From: Sphingobacterium thalpophilum
GTDB taxonomy: Bacteria > Bacteroidota > Bacteroidia > Flavobacteriales > Flavobacteriaceae
Direction: 5' to 3'
Length of the DNA stretch: 8,024 nucleotides
NCBI GenBank assembly: GCA_943325255.2
Contig: CALPOS020000093.1
Location: forward strand, 1 to 8,024
The first letter of the stretch is position 1. Every line of letters begins with the position of its first letter. Shown here piece by piece: positions 6,401 through 8,024 of the stretch. The position numbers and the translations under genes are program-made. A model generated the notes under the pieces. That model had not been told where the DNA came from. It saw only the letters and a program-made list of their open reading frames with translations, and searched no databases.

Positions 6401-8024
6401 TTACTGATGCGGCAGCTACAATTGCTTACACAGGAACGCCTTCTGCTACTGTGTATGCTAAACCAAGCGCAACTGCGACAGTTACTGCAACTTATACCAA
6501 TGCTGCAGGTTGTACTGCATCAGGAAACTCTGTTATTACTGTAAACAATGCTACTACTTGGTATGCGGATGCTGACGCTGACACTTATGGTAATGCTGCG
6601 GTTTCGCAATTGGCTTGTTCACAACCTTCAGGTTATGTAGCTAACAGTACTGATTGTGATGATTCTAACATTAACATTTATCAATTCGCTACGTTTAACG
6701 TAGATTCAGATGGTGACGGATATACTAACGGAACTGCTTCTGTTTGTTCAGGAGTTGGTGCTCCAGCAGGATATTCAACTGGTTCACTTGGAACTGATTG
6801 TGATGATAACAACAACTTGGTTTATCAATCAAACACTTTGTATACAGATGCTGACGGTGATACTTATACAGTAGGTACCGGAGCAGTTACTTGTTACGGC
6901 GCTACTGTGCCAGCAGGTTTAACATTGACACAAAATGGTACTGATTGTGACGACACTAACGTTGCTATTTATCAAGTTGCTACGTTCTACGTAGATTCAG
7001 ATAATGATGGATACGACAATGGAAGTGCTTCTGTTTGTTCAGGTGAAGGTACTCCAGCAGGTTATTCAGCTGCTACATCAGGAACTGATTGTGATGACAC
7101 TAACGCTGCTATTTATCAATTTGCTACGTTCTACGTAGATGCAGATAATGATGGATACGATAATGGAAGTGCTTCTGTTTGTTCAGGTGCTGGTGCTCCA
7201 GCAGGTTATTCAGCTGCTACATCAGGAACAGATTGTGATGATACTACTGCTACTAAAACGGTTACGTATCCATACTATACAGATGCTGATGGAGATACAT
7301 ACGGAGCGGTTGGTTCAGCAGTAACACAATTGTGTACTGTAAACGCTAGTTCTCCTTCTGAAGGTTATTCAGTTACAAATGATGACTGTGATGATACAGA
7401 TGCATTATTGAACCCTACTAATCCATGTCCGACCAACTCAATTGTAAACTTGACGTTGTTTGTTCAAGGTTATTATGATAGTGCTTCTACGATGCGTTCT
7501 GTTAAGTTCAATCAAGATTTAGGATTCCCACAAACTGCGAGTACAACTGAAGTTGAAGATTTGACTATAGAATTACATGAAACGACTGCTCCATATGCAG
7601 CACTTCATACCACTACTGCTGCGTTGAATACTGATGGTACGCTGTCTGCTTCCTTCGCAGGAGCACCAAGTGGATCATTCTATGTTGTAGTAAAAGGAAG
7701 TAACTTAGTTCAAACATGGAGTGCTGAGGCACAAACTGTTGGTGCTGTTGCTTTGAACTACGATTTCAGTTCTAGCTCAAGTCAAGCGTTAGGAGATAAT
7801 ATGATTGAAGTAGAGTCAGGTGTTTGGGCTTTCTTTTCAGGAGATTTGAATCAAGATCTTGTTGTAGATGGTAGTGATTCTGACGTTTTGTTGGAAGATA
7901 TTGCTAATTCTAATTTTGGACCATTAGCAACCGATGTTAATGGAGACGGATCTGTAGATGGTTCAGATTCTGATATCTTCTTCCCGAACTTGGAGAATTC
8001 AGTATTTGCAAACATTTTAGAATA
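1..8024 (+). CDS. Giant multidomain secreted/surface protein, adhesin-like (5' partial; 3' end cut within the probable stop codon)
   Basis: Frame +1 is open for all 2674 complete codons. The start codon and any signal peptide lie upstream, and the window ends in 'ta', probably the first two bases of a stop codon. The protein is a chain of beta-sandwich modules: Ig-like, PKD-like and BIG2-like units, a duplicated ~200-residue module, a GEVED domain (about residues 1973-2115), six MopE-type metal-binding repeats (about residues 2185-2477) and a C-terminal beta-domain with two dockerin-like calcium loops (about residues 2615-2674). It is rich in Thr, Ala, Ser, Val and Gly. By hand count it has about 18 Lys and 20 Arg, typical of exported Bacteroidota stalk proteins. 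No transmembrane segment, LPXTG motif or catalytic domain is visible. Architecture implies secretion and a role in adhesion or surface display; this is inference. I recognise the family style but no named gene. Neighbours are outside the window. Confidence 0.95.
481..825 (+). other. Beta-sandwich module of unknown function
   Basis: Residues 161-275 contain strands such as VVISPAGNQCTN, LLNWTLNGVAQT and VTWSITATDANS, ending near ASYQDEPLLAY. The spacing of a Cys, a W-containing strand and a closing TWSITATD strand suggests an Ig/FnIII-like fold. No ligand or catalytic motif is seen. Such segments commonly precede further Ig-like repeats in Bacteroidota secreted proteins. Confidence 0.4.
826..1548 (+). 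other. Ig-like host domain split by an inserted beta-module (insert about 868-1404)
   Basis: The host starts with a Cys-bearing strand (NICNVGSSVLTA, Cys at 838-840) and resumes at VLWSNGDTTLST (Trp at 1429-1431), with a second Cys at 1510-1512 and a closing TVTVNV strand. Between the halves lie about 180 residues with the signatures KMQQLFTAAELTAAG, ISSLKYTI, VKMGNSSL and ITFSTPFVWDGISNIVIEL. These resemble a beta-sandwich module often met in Bacteroidota secreted proteins. The insert has one Cys of its own (946-948). Module boundaries are inferred from alignment by eye with the uninterrupted hosts at 1852-2070 and 4228-4434. Confidence 0.55.
1561..1812 (+). other. Ig-like domain
   Basis: About 84 residues with a Cys strand (ATCGVSIPTVSVADAN), a core Trp strand (PLFKWYAADGTTLLQS), a TTTFKVSVVD strand and a second Cys in PTSGCESGQL, followed by an LTVVASVN strand. 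This is the common Bacteroidota Ig-like repeat in which the two Cys could form a disulfide. Probably a structural spacer. Confidence 0.6.
1813..2070 (+). other. PKD/Ig-like repeat, uninterrupted host class (copy 1)
   Basis: The order is Cys (1852-1854), VTLTATSAG, YTYTWTAS with Trp at 1909-1911, TITPTALGTYTYTV, DGVC with Cys at 2029-2031, then FTATVN. The first Cys and the Trp are only 19 residues apart. This makes it the reference form for the split domains elsewhere in the protein. Probably a spacer module. Confidence 0.6.
2092..2970 (+). other. PKD/Ig-like host domain split by copy A of a ~200-residue module
   Basis: The N-terminal half of the host is SPASVCANGISTLTA (Cys at 2110-2112). 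The C-terminal half resumes at ITWAPTTDLYTDALA (Trp at 2803-2805), passes YTGTNAAVVYSKPTVTRNY and ENGCDT (Cys at 2932-2934), and ends in GTVTVTQ. The insert (2164-2781) is described separately. First Cys to Trp is 231 residues here, against 17-19 in the uninterrupted copies. Confidence 0.55.
2164..2781 (+). repeat. ~200-residue beta-module, copy A
   Basis: Begins YSFAGSSGIYTPITGG and ends IPSGTSYTFTP (206 residues). Landmarks in order are GDDGTQFPLPIGFNFTYNG, TTNGHMTLG, APMWDDNH, LTVQWQNV, NNYQVQLFENTNVVRFNYG and ASIGITGASGTFLSVTPG. It lacks Cys. The pattern (neutral 'PIGF-F-YNG', 'TNG-I-LG', 'W-D', 'Q-QLFE-TNVV-F-Y') is reminiscent of NIDO-like beta-sandwich adhesion modules, but this is a weak inference. 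Copy B is at 4528-5124. Confidence 0.75.
2995..3240 (+). other. BIG2-like bacterial Ig domain
   Basis: The hallmark strand pair SSNPAVATIDQATGVLTPLT followed by AGTTNITAQN is typical of group 2 bacterial Ig domains (the 'S-N-VATV---G-VT---AGT--ITA' pattern). One Cys precedes it (3010-3012) and one follows in TTGCTS (3190-3192). Known BIG2 domains occur in surface adhesins such as intimin-type proteins. The role here is probably structural. Confidence 0.75.
3244..3555 (+). other. Ig-like domain
   Basis: Contains the core strand VASYQWQVSPTGGTGTYVDI (Trp at 3349-3351), then NTLSIANATAAVYSGKYYL with the typical Y-x-G-x-Y/C Ig F strand, and closes in ALLTVSD. This is the usual bacterial 'YQW...L-I-NA---SG-Y-C-V' Ig repeat. 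Confidence 0.7.
3562..3861 (+). other. Ig-like domain
   Basis: Has a Cys strand (TPICGTGNHTF), a core strand VTYEWYYATDNTLNDAQA, then ASLEVNGLSATENGYYFFVV and a closing AGVVVN. Same Ig-like class as its neighbours but with no Cys in the F strand (YYFFV), so no canonical disulfide. Confidence 0.6.
3862..4200 (+). other. Ig-like domain
   Basis: Contains ATVCFNSVNTRTFTVSSS, a core strand GFQWQYSADGTTGWANV (Trp at 3979-3981), LTVNSSAALAAGNYFYRCVV and closing VAQLSVTTP. The A-x-G-x-Y-x-C motif in the F strand is a clear Ig-like hallmark. Confidence 0.7.
4201..4434 (+). other. PKD/Ig-like repeat, uninterrupted host class (copy 2)
   Basis: Cys at 4228-4230, SILTATGAATYAWTAS with Trp at 4279-4281 (17 residues after the Cys), PTATTTYTVTGTDASGC with Cys at 4384-4386, and closing GTVTVTVNP. 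It parallels the repeat at 1813-2070, and like that one it directly precedes a split host domain carrying the ~200-residue module. Confidence 0.65.
4444..5283 (+). other. PKD/Ig-like host domain split by copy B of the ~200-residue module
   Basis: The first half is TPNVVCTGTDSQLLATYTP (Cys at 4462-4464). The second half resumes at TYSWSPSTFLSDPNIANP (Trp at 5152-5154), continues TTYTLTVTSSTGCSDTE (Cys at 5257-5259) and ends in TVTV. The second half is a textbook Bacteroidota 'YSWSP--LSD--IANP-A----TTYT-TVT---GC' repeat, which makes the split easy to see. Confidence 0.6.
4528..5124 (+). repeat. ~200-residue beta-module, copy B
   Basis: Begins YSFAGSTGTYTPITGG and ends IPTGTSYTFTP (199 residues). 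Landmarks match copy A in order: GDDVTQFPLPIGFNFTYNG, STNGTIRLG, APLWDDND, LTVQWANV, NNFQVQLFETTNVVRFNYG, ASIGITGATGNFLSVTPG. The two copies also share long stretches at nucleotide level, so the duplication is internal to the gene rather than only structural convergence. No Cys. Confidence 0.75.
5284..5562 (+). other. Ig-like domain
   Basis: Contains QPATFCQGETASLSIGATG, the core strand LIYQWRLNGVDLFGEINS (Trp at 5395-5397), ITIPNATPANAGNYDVVI and closing VAVLTIVPSP. The 'YQWR-NG----G---S---I-N-TPA-AGNYDV-V' pattern is one of the commonest Ig-like repeats in Bacteroidota secreted proteins. Confidence 0.75.
5563..5820 (+). other. PKD-like domain
   Basis: Residues TVCAGTTTTAVPLTGSVGAT, then AAIGLANQTGVTEIPSFTG and TATLSITPVVGTCTGTAI followed by YAVTIQALP. 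The order 'VC-GT-----F-G-----N-T-----GL---GV--IPSFT------A-ITP----C-G' matches the PKD-like domain class of Bacteroidota surface proteins. Two Cys (5593-5595 and 5770-5772) could pair. Confidence 0.65.
5821..6549 (+). other. PKD/Ig-like host domain split by a GEVED domain
   Basis: The first half is SPATATICSSDVNAILLTG (Cys at 5854-5856). The second half resumes at QAYVWSSTGGGLFTDAAA (Trp at 6376-6378), then YTGTPSATVYAKPSATATV, AAGCTAS (Cys at 6511-6513) and SVITVNN. The second half matches the one at 2797-2970 in the motifs L-TDA-AT--YTGT---VY-KP. Confidence 0.55.
5917..6345 (+). other. GEVED domain
   Basis: About 143 residues starting YCTPTIGSSDGTDFLNNFSF and ending YSVNITG. Diagnostic elements are QQYGIWIDGNQNGVFDAAEF (an acidic, Asn/Asp-rich turn that may bind calcium), TRMRVMARF and CSYSSYGEYEDYSV, the last being a variant of the GEVEDY motif (here GEYEDY). 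GEVED domains occur in secreted Bacteroidota and other bacterial proteins, often beside proteases or adhesion modules. Their molecular function is not well defined. Two Cys (5920-5922, 6292-6294) lie near the two ends. Confidence 0.85.
6553..7431 (+). repeat. Six tandem MopE-type putative metal-binding repeats
   Basis: Six units each pair an acidic loop (D-x-D-x-D-x-Y) with a downstream Cys and a T/D-DCDD motif, the pattern of the putative metal-binding motif family named after MopE. Approximate units: 6559-6681, 6682-6825, 6826-6972, 6973-7116, 7117-7260 and 7261-7416. Loops read ADADADTYG, VDSDGDGYTNG, TDADGDTYT, VDSDNDGYDNG, VDADNDGYDNG and TDADGDTYG. Units 2, 4 and 5 form one subtype (AT-Y/N-VD...ASVCSG...PAGYS) and units 1, 3 and 6 look like another. 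Each unit has two Cys. In MopE a related region binds copper; here calcium or another divalent metal is equally plausible. Unit 1 has Ala where the others have Gly or Asn in the loop. Confidence 0.85.
6973..7260 (+). repeat. Recent 144-bp tandem duplication (MopE-type units 4 and 5)
   Basis: Units 6973-7116 and 7117-7260 are each 144 bp and in register. Over the first 129 bases I count about 8 mismatches by eye. Divergence then rises sharply in the last 15 bases of the unit (ending AAIY versus TATKT). Unit 2 (6682-6825) is the same length and clearly related but more diverged. Confidence 0.85.
7438..7842 (+). other. C-terminal beta-sandwich module of Bacteroidota secreted proteins
   Basis: Starts SIVNLTLFVQGYYDSASTMR and includes VEDLTIELHE, LNTDGTLSASFAGAPSGSFY, VVVKGSNLVQTWSAEAQTVG, ALNYDFSSSS and LGDNMIEVESGVWAFFSGD. 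The order '--L-LF-QGYY----MR-V', 'V-D-T-ELH', 'APSG-FY--VK--N---TWSA', 'YDFS', 'GDNM-----G-WAFYSGD' is, from memory, a recurrent module placed just before paired calcium loops at the C terminus of Bacteroidota proteins. Its function is not established to my knowledge. Confidence 0.7.
7843..8022 (+). other. Paired dockerin-like calcium-binding loops at the C terminus
   Basis: Two copies of D-x-N-x-D-x-x-x-D-x-x-D are visible: DLNQDLVVDGSD starting at 7843 and DVNGDGSVDGSD starting at 7933, 30 residues apart. This matches the duplicated calcium loop-helix layout of type I dockerins. The tail is DIFFPNLENSVF and a few more residues, then 'ta'. Known dockerins bind cohesins in cellulosomes; in Bacteroidota such ends are seen without cellulosomes, so the partner here is unknown. 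No T9SS type A or B sorting domain follows. Confidence 0.8.

Noticed and set aside
6308..6544. Open frame on the + strand in another frame (also 7139-7324)
   Set aside because: Leu/Gln-rich translations are the shifted reading of Thr/Ala-rich codons in the main gene. No domain, and the +1 frame encodes clear GEVED and MopE-type motifs there.
6553..7431. Evenly spaced repeats that could suggest a CRISPR array
   Set aside because: Units are 123-147 bp, in frame and encode metal-binding motifs. There are no short direct repeats with unique spacers.
1..8024. A promoter, terminator or RNA gene
   Set aside because: The reading frame fills the window. I saw no hairpin followed by a T-run and no RNA-like segment that needs explaining outside the coding sequence.

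Overview
The whole window is the inside and C-terminal end of one giant secreted or cell-surface protein gene on the + strand. Frame +1 is open from base 1 to base 8022 (2674 codons) with no stop. The true start lies upstream. The last two bases (ta) are very probably the first two of the stop codon, because the final residues match the usual end of a known Bacteroidota C-terminal module. There is no intergenic DNA, RNA gene, mobile element or CRISPR array.

The protein style points to Bacteroidota, most likely a flavobacterium-like organism. It has long strings of Thr/Ser/Ala/Val-rich beta-sandwich modules (Ig-like, PKD-like, BIG2-like), a GEVED domain, MopE-type metal-binding repeats with D-x-D-x-D and TDCDD signatures, and a C-terminal beta-domain followed by paired dockerin-like calcium loops. 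The codons are A/T-leaning and the protein is very poor in Lys and Arg.

Layout by region: 1-480, a module with a TYTFPIGKG signature; 481-825, a beta-rich module; 826-1548, an Ig-like host domain split by a module with the ELTAAGLFPGPISSL signature; 1561-1812, Ig-like; 1813-2070, PKD-like; 2092-2970, a host domain split by a roughly 206-residue module (copy A); 2995-3240, BIG2-like; 3244-4200, three Ig-like domains; 4201-4434, PKD-like; 4444-5283, a host domain split by copy B of the same module; 5284-5562, Ig-like; 5563-5820, PKD-like; 5821-6549, a host domain split by GEVED; 6553-7431, six MopE-like repeats; 7438-7842, a C-terminal beta-sandwich; 7843-8022, two dockerin-like loops.

The main structural observation is that four different large modules appear to sit at the same place inside a repeated Ig/PKD-like host domain. 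Each lies between its first Cys-bearing strand (C...LTA) and its W-bearing strand (Y-x-W-S/T). Two copies of the same host class in this protein carry no insert. This looks like a modular 'socket' for displaying functional domains on a surface stalk. The likely overall role is adhesion, matrix or surface display. No enzymatic domain is visible in this part.
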